A stretch of DNA of 64,000 nucleotides from Costus lasius (taxonomy: Eukaryota > Streptophyta > Magnoliopsida > Zingiberales > Costaceae): NCBI GenBank assembly GCA_027563935.2, contig CM050449.1, positions 59,165,949-59,229,948 of the forward strand, given 5' to 3'. A program made the position numbers and the translations under genes. Each line of letters opens with the position of its first letter. Positions within the stretch are counted from its first letter, which is position 1. Under the pieces are notes generated by a model. The model saw nothing but the letters and a program-made list of their open reading frames with translations, did not search any database and was not told the origin of the DNA. Shown here one piece after another: positions 35,936-48,653 of the stretch.

Positions 35936-37329
35936 TGATGGGGGCAGGGACCACAGGCCAAGAAGGCACAAGTGGAGTTTAAGAGTACCCTAGTCAAAGG
36001 CCAGGAGGTTCCTCTAATAAGATAGTAAGCTCAATCAACAAAGCTAGCTCAATAAATAACCACTTCAAAAGGGCCCATGCGAAGCCCACTTATCAGGAAT
36101 AATTTGCCACAAAAGACGCCCAAGACTATTCCATGCGATCAACCAGCAATAAAATCAAGATGCAACTATTCTCATCACACAAATCTCGGAGTTCTTTGCA
36201 GCCAACGCTCATCTCAGCACTTCATCTGGCGCACGCACGCTACAAACAAGGAAACGCTACAACGTTCACATGCAGCCAGCAAAGGAAACATCAACGTCTC
36301 CCTCGCTCAGCCCACAAGGAAACTACAACGTTCACCCCGCAAACGTCCACCTGCAATGTTTGCCGAAGTTTCACCTATATGTATCACTCGCTTGCATCCT
36401 TGTAACAGCAGATTTGCAGATTTTGTTGAATGGAAATGGTTTTTCGTTCTCAATCGGATGTCTCCGATTTTCTTCTCCTCTGAGGCGCTTGTGTCGCCTA
36501 TCCTTCCCCTCACCTCCTTCTAGGGCTGAGTCCCTCCCTCTTCCCTTCTTCTCTACAAGTTTCTTCCTCACGAAATCACAAGCTTCTTCCTCACGAAACC
36601 AACTCAAACAAACACGTATCCCAGTTTCTAGAATTTCCAGAAACTCGTCACTTCGCCGCCGATCATCCACCGGCCGGATCTCTACAAGACTTCGGCCACC
36701 ATCGTCCCTACCCCTGAGAAACCTCCAGCTGCCGGCATCCGTCCATTCGCCACCTCGATCACCGGAATCGAAACTTCCTTTCGATCCCCTGTTCTTGCCC
36801 TGATTCCGCCCTACTTCCGTCTTCCAGCACCGTTATCCTTCGACAAGCCTCCAATCCCTCTCAAACTCTGGCCACCACTTCGCCATCGTCAGAGGGACCT
36901 TCAACTGTAACAGGTCCGGCAATCGTGGACCACCGGACGAACGCCGGCCAACTCTGTTCTGCGCTCGTGTTTCCCTTGCTTCCGCCATGCTCTCGCCTCA
37001 GTTCCGCCTTTCATCGTCGCCCTCCTCCGTCCGGCCACCATTCCACCAGAAACTCCAGCCACCTCTTCGCCATCACCACAGAAACTCCCAACTGTAACAG
37101 GTTCGGCGTCCGTGCATCACCGGCCGTCCGGCGAGGAGCCCTGTAACTCGAGCACCTTCCCCTGTTCCGACCATACAGCCGCCTCCTTTCTGTAACTTCC
37201 CTGTTCCGATTGAAGATCCGTTGCTTCACCCCTGTCAGCGCTCCCACGCCACCCTCACCTTCTCCATCACCTCCCGTTGTCAGAATTGCCGATGAACTCT
37301 CCAGTTCCAACATCTTCGACCGACCCCGC
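35936..37329 (+). repeat. Gyp-3 5' LTR, first part
   Basis: 1394 bp from tgatgggggcaggg to the TSD cccgc, where Ang-4 inserted; it continues at 46495-47229. The CT-rich, Ser/Pro-coding-like stretch at 36480-37320 is also open in the 3' LTR, but I see no protein family in it. Confidence 0.93.
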
Positions 37330-39051
37330 TGAAGAGTCCCCTTCAAGGGGGAGCGCAGGCAGATAAAACCCCTTTCTAGAGGGGGGCGAACCCTAGAGCA
37401 TGCGGAAAATGTACTCTTCTAGGGTTTCAATAAAATCGTTTGCATGAACACATATATATGATCAACTTTATATGTATTGCAAAGATCAAGTTTGAGATCT
37501 TTTACCATAGCCATGATAAAGGGTGTCGGCTTGGAAGCAAGAGGGCAAGTAAGCACTCCTCCAAAGAAAACACACACTAGATGAGAGATGGCTACCCTTT
37601 AGGATCTTCCTTGTGCTAGCAAGAGATCTCCCCAAAGTTCCTTGTCGTGTGTTGATGATGAGATGTGCTTGGCCGAGAGCTACCTTGTCCAAGAGTCCCT
37701 CTCTTCGTCGAATGAAGGAGACAAGAGAGTAATTGGCAAATTGCGTTGAGGTTTCTTTTTCATTCAAGTGATGGCGTTACACTTCCAAATATGGAAGGTT
37801 ATCAAGCCATGCGACCACTTGAAGAAAAACCGCCCAAGATGCCTTTAAACCTTGAACCATACGTTCACCCATGTGAACCGGTTCAAGCCAATTAGGTTCA
37901 ATTCAATTCGGTTCAAAAACCCAAATTAAACCAGCCCAAGCCATGGTCTAGATCTCTATGAACCAAACGGTTCAAGATCTAACCGTTCATCTCTTGATTC
38001 TCTTGATCTCTTCGATCTAGCATCCATACTCTCGATCGAAGCTTACCGATCTGAAGCCCTAATCAATCAAACATGATCAGACCAGATCTCACTTACAATC
38101 AGAGTCTAATCTCCTTTTAACTGAACTAAAACAATTCAGTCCACACGATCTGACTTAAGTAAGCCATATCATCAAATTGTGCGACCCTAAGGGTTTCCTT
38201 TAAATGTCGGTAACGATAACTCACGTTATCACAATCAGTGAGGGGTATCTAGCAACACATCACTGTCTCCCGATATAAAGGAAAGAGTCTTCCAAGACTA
38301 CACCCAAACCACAGCACAAGTGTGAATCATTTCACAAGGCATACATGTTTCCTTTGCCACTGGATGTTCTTATTGGACAAGTGTGTCAAACTTGTAGCTC
38401 CAATATGATGAGCATGATTAGATCAGATGAACATAGTCATCTGGGTATGGCCATACACTTTCTCAATCATCTCATATAAAGGGGGGCCCCTTTAGAACAC
38501 CACACTCCTTCCACAAGGAGACGGCAATCCTTTATCTATCACTAGTATCCGAACCTGACTCATGATCATTATCCAAGATAGTCTATAACCATTATCTTTC
38601 AAATGATATTGAACTACCTCAAAATAATGACATTCATCATTTAGAAACACAAGTGATCTCAAGTCAAAGGACATGTGCCACTTGATGCAAACAAGGATTA
38701 TTCACATTGTGACAAGCAATGGAATATCCCAGTAGGGTCTGTCCAGTACATCCAATGTACCCATGAGTCTACATCTTATTCCATGCTCGAAGCATCCTAT
38801 AAGATTAGAACACATATTAGTCTCAATCATATCAAGGCTGTCTCATGTTCACCAAGATATCTGGACTAAGGACATATAGCCTGTCAGCCTAGCTGAACAG
38901 CTTTGAGACATTATTCAGAAGTACACTTATTACAGCAGACAAGGTAACAACCTGAATAATAACCATGCCTTTATAAACACAAAAGTTTATTACATGATAC
39001 TGCTACAATCCCAAAGGCCTCAAACATTAGCCTTAAGGGCATACCCCAACA
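37330..39051 (-). repeat. Ang-4 3' LTR
   Basis: 1722 bp; plus strand tgaagagtcccc to ccccaaca. The GNRA-loop hairpin lies at 38215-38230 (gataac-gtga-gttatc on the minus strand). Confidence 0.95.
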
Positions 39052-39068
39052 ATCTCCCACTTGCACTT
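39052..39068 (-). other. Ang-4 polypurine tract
   Basis: Plus strand atctcccacttgcactt is the complement of the family tract, adjacent to the 3' LTR. Confidence 0.85.
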
Positions 39069-39071
39069 AAT

Positions 39072-42000
39072 CTAATGGTTGAGAAATCTCAAACCCATAT
39101 TATTACAGTGCTTCTCATGCTTCTGCTGCGCCAGAGGCTTGGTAAGCGGGTCTGCCAGATTGTCATCTGTATGAACCTTGCATATTTTGATCTCGCCTCG
39201 ATCAATGATCTCCCGGATCAAGTGAAACCGTCTCTGTATGTGCTTGGACTTCTGGTGCGACCGTGGTTCCTTTGCTTGTGCGATTGCTCCAGTGTTATCA
39301 CAGAAGATAACCAAAGGATCTGCACTCGAAGGAACGACACCAAGTTCTCTCACGAACTTACGAATCCACACTGCCTCCTTGGATGCTTCCGAGGCTGCAA
39401 CATACTCGGCTTCTGTTGTGGAATCAGCAACAGTTGACTGTTTGAAACTTTTCCACACCACTGCTCCACCATTCAATCTAAAAACATAGCCTGATTGCGA
39501 TCGGAAATCATCCTGGTCCGACTAGAACGAAGCGTCAGTATATCCTTCAATACTGAGTTCTTCCTGACCACCATATATCAAGAACATATCTTTGGTCCTC
39601 CGCAGATATTTTAAAATGTTCTTGACCGCAATCCAGTGCGCCACACCTGGATTACTTTGGAATCGACTGGTCACGCTTAACCCGTAAGCGACGTCAGGGC
39701 GAGTACACAACATCGCATACATAATGGACCCAATAGCCGAAGCATAAGGCGTATTGTCCATTTCATCTTTCTCAGTCTGTGTTTGTGGACACTGACTCTT
39801 TGAAAGATTCAGACCATGTCTGACTGGAAGATATCCACGTTTAGAATTCTCTAAATGGAATCTTTCCAGGACTTTATCGATGTAAGTACTCTGGCACAGC
39901 CCGAGAAGCCTCTTAGATCTATCTCTGTAGATCTTCACACCTAGTACATAGGCTGCTTCTCCTAGATCTTTCATCTGGAAACATTTTCCTAACCATGCTT
40001 TAACAGCATGCAGTTCAGGAATATCATTTCCAATGATCAAGATATCATCGACGTAGAGGACTAGGAAAGTAATCACGCTCCCACTAAACCTCTTATATAC
40101 ACACGGGTCATCTTCGTTCTTGATGAAACCAAACTCAGAGATTGATTCATCAAAACGAATATTCCAGCTTCTAGATGCTTGTTTAAGTCCATAAATGGAC
40201 TTCTTTAACTTGCATATTTTATGACGATCTGATGGATTCGTGAAACCTTCAGGTTGTGTCATATACACATCCTCATCCAGATTTCCATTAAGGAAAGCTG
40301 TTTTCACATCCATCTGCCAGATCTCATAATCGTAATATGCAGCTATCGCGAAAAGAATCCGAATAGACTTGAACATGGCTACAGGTGAGAAAGTTTCATC
40401 ATAATCTATCCGGTAGATTTGTTTGAAACCTTTCGCAACTAGCCTGCCTTTATAGGTAACCACGTTACCATCCATGTCAATCTTCTTCTTGAAGATCCAT
40501 TTACAGCCTATAGGGATTACTCCCGGAGGCGGATCAACCAAATCCCAGACTTGGTTATCTGACATGGAGTCCATCTTGGCTCGCATAGCTTCAAGCCATC
40601 TTGCTGACTCCGGTCCACTGACCGCATCCGCATAAGTGAGGGGTTCATCATTATCAATGATGTAGACTCCGTCATAGCGCTCAGGCTGTCGACGGATCCT
40701 TCCCGATCTTCGCGGTTCCCGTGATATCTGAGCCTCAGGTTGTTCATTAACCTGATTTACCGGCTCAGGCTCATCCAACTGTGCTTGACTACTTTGTCCT
40801 TCCTCTGGATTCTCATCCAGCCTTATTTCTCTCCCACTGGCCTCTTGCAGAAGAAACTCCTTCTCAAGAAATATGGCCGTCCGAGCAACAAATACTTTGT
40901 TCTCTTTGGGATCGTAGAAATAATAACCCTTAGTTTCCTTAGGGTAACCGACAAATATACATTTCTCAGATCTGCTCTCCAGTTTCCCAGAGGCGAGCTT
41001 TTTGACATAAGCCTCGCAACCCCAGATCCTGATAAATGTCAAGCTTGGCTGTTTCCCATACCATAACTCATATGGCGTCTTAGAAACTGCCTTGGATGGC
41101 ACTCGGTTTAGTACCTTTGCAGCTGTTTCCAGTGCAAAACCCCAAAAGGAGTATGGAAGAGTAGCCTGACTCATCATAGAACGAACCATATCAAGTAACG
41201 TTCTATTTCTCCTCTCGGACACACCATTCCATTGCGGTGTTCCTGGCGGAGTGAGCTGTGAGATAATCCCACACTCCTTTAGATAGTCAGTAAACGCATG
41301 ACTTAGGTATTCTCCACCTCGATCAGAACGAAGTGCCTTGATATTTCGGCCTAACTGATTTTGTACTTCATTTTTGAACTCTTTGAACTTGTCAAAAGAT
41401 TCACTTTTATGTCTCATCAGATAGACATACCCATACCTACTGAAATCATCAGTAAAGGTAATGAAGTACTGATAGCCACCTCTGGCATGTTTACTAAATG
41501 GCCCACACACATCACTGTGTATGAGGTCAAGTAAACCTGAAGCCCTTTGACCTTTATTAGGAAAAGGTGACTTTGTCATTTTACCCATCAAACAAGCTTT
41601 GCATGTATCAATCTCCTCATAGGAGAATGATCCCAGCAGTCCATGATCATGCAACCGCTTAATGCGTTTCTCGTTTATATGGCCTAAACGACTATGCCAT
41701 AGCAAGGTGCTGTCATCAGCATTCTTGGCTTTCTTATTATCAATGTTATGTATAGAACTTTCCATGTCCAACATGTATAACCCATTGTTAATTGAACCAG
41801 TAGCATAAACAATATTACCATAAGATAAAACACACTTTGAAATATTGCATTCAAAGGCAAATCCTTTCCTGACAAGAGCAGGAATGGAGATAATATTTTT
41901 AGTTATACTGGGAACAAAATAACAACTGTTTAGTTCCAATACAAGTCCAGATGGTAAAGAAATGAAATAGTCTCCTACAGCAACAGCAGCAACCCGTGCC

Positions 42001-42956
42001 CCGTTTCCAACGCGTAGGTCTACCTCATGCTGTCCCACCTGTCTTCTTCTCTTGAGTTCCTGTACATTTGAACAAATGTGAACTCCACATGCAGTGTCCA
42101 ACACCCATGAAATAGAAGAAGATGAAACCATGACTTCCGTCACGTATATACCTGAGCCAGAAGCAATGCTTCCCCTCTTATCTCCTTGGAGCGCTTTACA
42201 GTCCTTTTTCCAGTGACCCAGCTGGCCACAGTGGAAACACCTGTTGTCCTTCGACCGCTTCACCTTCTGTTTCAGAGCCTTACTGTAGTTCTTGACAGGG
42301 GCCTTGCCCTTCTTCCCCTTCTTCTTGTTCCTAGAAGGAACCAGTAAGACAGAGGTTGAAGGCTTTCCCTTCAGAGTTTCCTCAGTAGTCAAGAGCATAT
42401 TCAGCAGCTCTGCCGGAGTACAATCGATTTTGTTCATATTAAAGTTAATAATGAACGCATCGAAAGAGGGCGGGAGAGACTGCAGAATTATGTCTACAGC
42501 AAGCTCCTGGTTAATGGTATGCCCCAGTTTCTCTAGAGCCTCCTTGTGCCCAATCATCTTGAGCACGTGAGCTCCAACTGGGCTCCCTTCAGCCAGTTTG
42601 CTCTGAAAGAAGAGCTTCGTCAGATTATAGCGTTCTGTCCTCGCCTGTGCAGCATACAGCATCTTGAGGTTCGCTATAATCTCTATAGCCGACATATCCT
42701 CATGCTGACGCTGCAGCGGTGGCGTCATAGACGCTAGCATCAGGCAAGCGACATCAATGCTATCATTGACATGCTTTTCATAGGCTTCACGAACCGCCCT
42801 TGCGGCGTTCGCAGCGGGTTGAGGCGGCACTGCCGTCTCGAGGACATACAGTTTCCTCTCTGCCTTAAGAACGATCTTAAGGTGTCCGAACCAGTCAGAG
42901 AAGTTCGGCCCAGCAAACTTCTCCCTTTCCAGTAGGGATCGCACATTGAAGCTCAT
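39072..42956 (-). pseudogene. Ang-4 copia polyprotein with a single TAG in RNase H
   Basis: ATG at 42956 and terminal stop at 39072 enclose 1295 codons in one frame with one internal TAG at 39522-39524 (codon 1145), where Ang-5 has CAG, four codons after the first catalytic Asp of RNase H. All domains are present: Gag (about residues 5-235), CCHC knuckle, DTACG protease motif, pre-integrase finger, integrase DDE core, RT with YVDDILIIG, and RNase H. The product would end early in RNase H and lack most of that domain. Within RT the copy also reads QIYRID where its sisters have QIYGID. Confidence 0.95.
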
Positions 42957-44767
42957 GGTGTTCGTTGCTGCAGGAATCTACAACAATGCAAGAACAGCAA
43001 GGTCAGTATCAATGTTCAGAATCAATCCAGGACTTAAGAAAGATTCTTTTTCTCACTATTTTGTCTGACTGAAAAATCCAGTAAACAGTCCGAAAGAGTA
43101 ACACTCTTTTAGTGAGATGGGATCCAGATTTCATACTTGGTCTCCGCGTCCCGCTCAGGCGAGATAAGATGCACAGAGATGACAAGCATTAATTTCTAGT
43201 AGGCTGTCCCAGCCAATCGCCAACCCGTGCGATCCCCCTTCATCTGGGCAATCCAGCAGACTGTGCCAACTGAGTTGGTACAACACAGTCTCTGATCCCA
43301 CAGATGGCTGCCTCCATGCGCTACCATATGCGCCACATATGTAGCCTACATGGTCAAGCTGACCCGACCTACTCCCTGGACCACCACGTGCTATGCTGAG
43401 CAACGAGAAGCGATAAATCCCTTCTCTGTAACACGCAGGTGAAATCCCGCACCGTCTGAAGATAGATGGACGTGCCCACTGAGTGGGTACAACACGGCTC
43501 CAACGATAATCAGAACAGTGAGGTTTCGCGTCAGAAGGCTTACGAGCTTGATATGTTAGCGTTGGATTTTAACGGTCCTTTTATCTTCTTCACTATCATG
43601 CAATTCCTATGGTGATAGCAGAAGATAAACTCATGCAGTTCTAATTATATAAGCAATAAAAAGAAAGCATGGATCTTATGTGGTAAAAGCCCAAAGCCTA
43701 AGTAAGACCTTAAGATACTTAAGTCTTCACTTGCTCTTCTTGGGACTTTTGCATCTCATCTGGTCCAACCCAGGGCCCTAGCGCCAAGAGCACCTCAGGT
43801 GCGCCACCAGCTGAATGCCCCTCTAGGATGTGTGCCTTTGTGCACTTGTCTAATCAAATACAATTTGATCTATCTAGACAAGTTTGACTCACAGGTCAAT
43901 TATACAATCAATGAATTAAAAAGTGATTCGCAGATCACAAAATAATAATTTACCAGGCTCGCAGGCCCCAGCACAGCACACAATAAAAGGGCAACCCACA
44001 TAAGATGAAATAAACAAGCATCATGGCATCATTCAATCAACATGTGATCCATTACAAAGAAAATAAAATTTTTGAAAACCCCATTGGCATCAATTTTAAT
44101 TTTCTTATAAGCCCTACAACCTTACAATGGTCCATTGATAGGGATCCACTCATCCAACTAGTCAGATCCTCTGCCCTTGCATGTACCAAGTCCTAACTGA
44201 CTCGAGTTGACCTAATGGTCAACCATGCATGCGCCAAGGGCTGAACAACCCTCATGAGTTCTGGCAAGCGGGTGTGACCCCGGGCCTAACTCATGTGTGT
44301 TCACTGAGTTGTCTCAACCAGACCTCGCTACACGCCTAAGATGCAATCGACCTATGGCCACCTCGTGCTTGCGCACAGGTGCCATCTGGTCGATCCATCT
44401 AGGCTGTCAGATGGTCTGATCAGACTAGTGGATCTAACTTAGAGGTGACTTCAACCCCATCAACCCATCTAAGGGTTTATAGTAGGCGCCACTTAGATCT
44501 AGTGAGGCGCGCAAGATGTAATGAATTTTACAAAGACATTCAACAAGCGCCATCAAGAAACATGCGCCAAGAATCATACAAGTAATAACATGTAGTTTCG
44601 CATGTTGACATTAGATCTATCCATTAGCGCAAACATGTGATATCAATCATGCGCCAACATCTAATGACTAGCATGTATTCATGGTGATGATAGATCTACA
44701 ACAATGGCGCAAACATGGATCACTAAAGCAATCATAAGATTCATGCATAACCCGCTCTGATACCAAT
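42957..44767 (-). other. Ang-4 leader (untranslated)
   Basis: 1811 bp from primer site TGGTATCAGAGC (44754-44765, minus) to the gag ATG. Both leader hairpins are present (43475-43487, then 43266-43278). The T-arm-like hairpin of the other copies is absent: the stretch around 43780-43850 differs and lacks the gttcgac loop. The splice-acceptor-like sequence before gag is present at about 42979-42989. Confidence 0.85.
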
Positions 44768-46489
44768 TGAAGAGTCCCCTTCAAGGGGGAGCGCAGGCAG
44801 ATAAAACCCCTTTCTAGAGGGGGGCGAACCCTAGAGCATGCGGAAAATGTACTCTTCTAGGGTTTCAATAAAATCGTTTGCATGAACACATATATATGAT
44901 CAACTTTATATGTATTGCAAAGATCAAGTTTGAGATCTTTTACCATAGCCATGATAAAGGGTGTCGGCTTGGAAGCAAGAGGGCAAGTAAGCACTCCTCC
45001 AAAGAAAACACACACTAGATGAGAGATGGCTACCCTTTAGGATCTTCCTTGTGCTAGCAAGAGATCTCCCCAAAGTTCCTTGTCGTGTGTTGATGATGAG
45101 ATGTGCTTGGCCGAGAGCTACCTTGTCCAAGAGTCCCTCTCTTCGTCGAATGAAGGAGACAAGAGAGTAATTGGCAAATTGCGTTGAGGTTTCTTTTTCA
45201 TTCAAGTGATGGCGTTACACTTCCAAATATGGAAGGTTATCAAGCCATGCGACCACTTGAAGAAAAACCGCCCAAGATGCCTTTAAACCTTGAACCATAT
45301 GTTCACCCATGTGAACCGGTTCAAGCCAATTAGGTTCAATTCAATTCGGTTCAAAAACCCAAATTAAACCAGCCCAAGCCATGGTCTAGATCTCTATGAA
45401 CCAAACGGTTCAAGATCTAACCATTCATCTCTTGATGCTCTTGATCTCTTCGATCTAGCATCCATACTCTCGATCGAAGCTTACCGATCTGAAGCCCTAA
45501 TCAATCAAACATGATCAGACCAGATCTCACTTACAATCAGAGTCTAATCTCCTTTTAACTGAACTAAAATAATTCAGTCCACATGATCTGACTTAAGTAA
45601 GCCATATCATCAAATTGTGCGACCCTAAGGGTTTCCTTTAAATGTCGGTAACGATAACTCACGTTATCACAATCAGTGAGGGGTATCTAGCAACACATCA
45701 CTGTCTCTCGATATAAAGGAAAGAGTCTTCCAAGACTACACCCAAACCACAGCACAAGTGTGAATCATTTCACAAGGCATACATGTTTCCTTTGCCACTG
45801 GATGTTCTTATTGGACAAGTGTGTCAAACTTGTAGCTCCAATATGATGAGCATGATTAGATCAGATGAACATAGTCATCTGGGTATGGCCATACACTTTC
45901 TCAATCATCTCATATAAGGGGGGGCCCCTTTAGAACACCACACTCCTTCCACAAGGAGACGGCAATCCTTTATCTATCACTAGTATCCGAACCTGACTCA
46001 TGATCATTATCCAAGATAGTCTATAACCATTATCTTTCAAATGATATTGAACTACCTCAAAATAATGACATTCATCATTTAGAAACACAAGTGATCTCAA
46101 GTCAAAGGACATGTGCCACTTGATGCAAACAAGGATTATTCACATTGTGACAAGCAATGGAATATCCCAGTAGGGTCTGTCCAGTACATCCAATGTACCC
46201 ATGAGTCTACATCTTATTCCATGCTCGAAGCATCCTATAAGATTAGAACACATATTAGTCTCAATCATATCAAGGCTGTCTCATGTTCACCAAGATATCT
46301 CGACTAAGGACATATAGCCTGTCAGCCTAGCTGAACAGCTTTGAGACATTATTCAGAAGTACACTTATTACAGCAGACAAGGTAACAACCTGAATAATAA
46401 CCATGCCTTTATAAACACAAAAGTTTATTACATGATACTGCTACAATCCCAAAGGCCTCAAACATTAGCCTTAAGGGCATACCCCAACA
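44768..46489 (-). repeat. Ang-4 5' LTR
   Basis: 1722-bp partner of 37330-39051, with the GNRA-loop hairpin at 45653-45668 (minus). Its right end, ccccaaca, abuts TSD cccgc. Confidence 0.95.
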
Positions 46490-46494
46490 CCCGC

Positions 46495-47229
46495 TTGCCT
46501 GTTCAGGGCTCTGTTTCCTGTTTCTTTGTTTTCTGTTTAGAAGTGATCTGACTAAGTTTCTTGTGGCAAGTTTTTAACATTCACGGATAGGCCTCTACTT
46601 CTCATCTTTGGATCTATCAGAAAGATCAGATCCTCCTCTACAAGCTGGACGAGTTGCCCCAACTAAAACGACAATGGATCAACCACTGAAGCATAAGAAA
46701 ATTTCATAGCTGATTAACTCCTACAAATTAATTTTATAAACTAATCTGATTAGTGTATTTTACACAGGTACCTTAAGCAAGCGGTGCAACAAAGATCTTG
46801 AACTATGGTTTGATAATGAAGCACTCATCTTGCACTTTCATTTGGACTAGTTGATGCAAGTCCAGGATCAACGGTTTAATCTAGCCGGCATTGCAAAATT
46901 TACAATCTGAAACATTTCTGTGCAGTTTTAACTCACCGATCTGACTAGCTATATTGGTTGCACTAAATCTATATGCTCAAGTAGGAGTCTACTCTCCATT
47001 TTGATACACATGCAAAGAACTAATTTAGTTCTACAATACAGTTCATTTAGTTTGAATATTGAATGATTGGAACCCCCTCTATGACATTGCCACATTTGCT
47101 AAATAATAATTTTCTGAACTCCTGGAATTCTAGCTGTTTTCATGAATATGCTATTTTCTGAAAATTCAAAAATAAATGACTGAATTTTAATTTAGTAGTT
47201 TGTTGCCACACGCTTCCCCCCCTACATCA
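46495..47229 (+). repeat. Gyp-3 5' LTR, second part
   Basis: 735 bp continuing the LTR after Ang-4 and ending cccccctacatca. It matches 60063-60797 with few differences. Confidence 0.93.
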
Positions 47230-47985
47230 GTTTGGTATCAGAGCAAAGGTTTGTGGGCAACTTTTGTCTGCCCGCTCGATCCTTTGTTTTGCTCATTGCA
47301 TAAAAAAATAAAAAAATAAAAATGTTACTTTTGTTTTCATTGTTTTTTGCATGTTAGTTAAGTAATTAGTTGCTACTTGCAAAAAAAAAAATAATAATAA
47401 TAATAAAAAAAAAATTATTTGCTTTCATGCTTAGTTATTTTCTTGCTATTTAGTTTGCATATTTTAGGTTATTTGCATGTTGTTGCTTAGTTGTTGGTCA
47501 AATTCTGCATGTGCTTTTCCTGATACTCCACTCGGTTTTATAAATTCTGCAGCATCTGGACCATTAAATTGTTGAGATTCCTGATTTGTTTTCAACCTCT
47601 TGCTGCACATGATTTAATCAAACTACATACTGTTGAAAGCACTATAACTGAGTTTTCAATTTGCTGAATTCTGCACTTGACTTATGAGTTTTAACTTGGT
47701 TTTCAGCCTACCGAATCTGAAATTTTCAATCTGCTTACTGCAATAATCTGTATCAAACTGCAGCTAGGAAAAACCATCAACATATTTCAGTTTAAAACAC
47801 CTATAAGTGCAGCCTTGGATGTATTGATTTGATTCAGCATTTGATTTCTGAATTCTGTTTTTCAGCCTTGTTCAAACTGCTGTCATCAACTTGCTGCAAT
47901 CAATTCTGATTTACTGCTAGGTTTGTTTATAGTTTTTGCACTCAAACCATAGTCTTTTCCTGCTTGCTAAGTTTCTTGTTTTATC
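47230..47985 (+). other. Gyp-3 leader, with A-rich microsatellites
   Basis: Starts with primer site TGGTATCAGAGC at 47233-47244. It contains A-rich simple repeats at about 47301-47322 and 47380-47416 (A runs with taa/taat units). Otherwise it is T-rich; I see no gag-like ORF, although a gag would be expected here in an autonomous gypsy element. Confidence 0.8.
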
Positions 47986-48653
47986 ATGCGTCGGTATAAT
48001 CAAAGAGACTTAATCTTTTCTAGAGATGGATATCAAAGACTCACCCGTAGTCCTACTAGTTTCAAAACTTATGTTTGGTGTAATGGTTATAAGAGTAGAA
48101 CTATTATTGATCACTTTGTAAAGTTTAATTTTATATCTATTGATGCCCTTGAACAACTTGGTCTCACCAAAGATAAACATCATAACCCTCACTACATAAC
48201 TTGGGATGATTTGACTATGACTTTTGTTGACTATCAATGCTTAGTTCCCATTATGCTAGACAATATCAAAACAAACATTTGGTGTGATGTGATGAGTCTA
48301 AAAGGTTTTGACATCTTATTAGGGAAAGAATTTATGCATGATTTTCAAGGATATTATTTTACAAAACCTTGTTGTTATAGTTTTATTCATAAAGGTTTGG
48401 AACATATAGTTTATCCTAAAGATGAAAAGTCAACACATAGCCTTTGTAAGGAGTTACGGGAAGAACTTGAAGAGATTAAGCAAGAGATAAATAGATTTAG
48501 GGAGAAATCCTTGCAAAAAGAACATAAGAGTTCAACCCCATTAGAGCTTGAGCAACCCTTAGAGTCTACATTAGAGATTAATCCATGTCTTGATGAAACC
48601 ATTGAAATTGAAGTAGCAAGACATGAAGAGCCAAACCATCAAGTAGAACCAAT
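47986..48653 (+). pseudogene. Gyp-3 ORF, first part: retropepsin-like domain without the catalytic motif
   Basis: From ATG 47986 the frame is open to the Ang-5 insertion (TSD ccaat at 48649-48653). Residues about 28-135 have the layout of a gypsy aspartic protease: a beta start ending IID (residues 40-42), an FIS...LEQLGL helix, a VP/CDV core and a DILLGKEF motif near 109-116. The canonical D-S/T/G-G triad is not there; the Asp42 position is followed by His-Phe. A Glu/Lys-rich probable coiled coil follows (about 155-180). After removing Ang-5 and one TSD copy the frame joins 57808-58726 without a stop, for 528 codons in total. The protein is unfamiliar beyond the fold resemblance. Confidence 0.75.

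Larger units (their letters stand above)
37330..46489 (-). mobile_element. Ang-4: Ty1/copia retrotransposon (Angela-like), minus strand
   Basis: 9160 bp with 1722-bp LTRs at both ends, primer site at 44754-44765 (minus), polypurine tract at 39052-39068 (minus) and perfect TSD cccgc (37325-37329 and 46490-46494). It inserted into the 5' LTR of Gyp-3. I count about eight differences between its LTRs, roughly 0.5 percent. Its polyprotein has a single nonsense codon, so it decayed very little. Confidence 0.96.

Noticed and set aside
36270..36803. A 177-codon Ser/Pro/Arg-rich ORF in the Gyp-3 LTRs (also 59003-59536).
   Set aside because: Composition reflects a CT-rich tract; no domain; position within an LTR leader argues against a protein.
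37325..37329. TSD cccgc is shared by Gyp-1 (662/11311) and Ang-4 (37325/46490), hinting at a target motif.
   Set aside because: Different families and integrases, and the other TSDs (aggtc, tgatt, catgg, tggga, ccaat, ctatt) show no common motif; likely coincidence.
47380..47416. A/T-rich run that might mark a SINE or LINE poly-A tail.
   Set aside because: No target duplication or SINE/LINE body upstream; better described as a microsatellite in the Gyp-3 leader.
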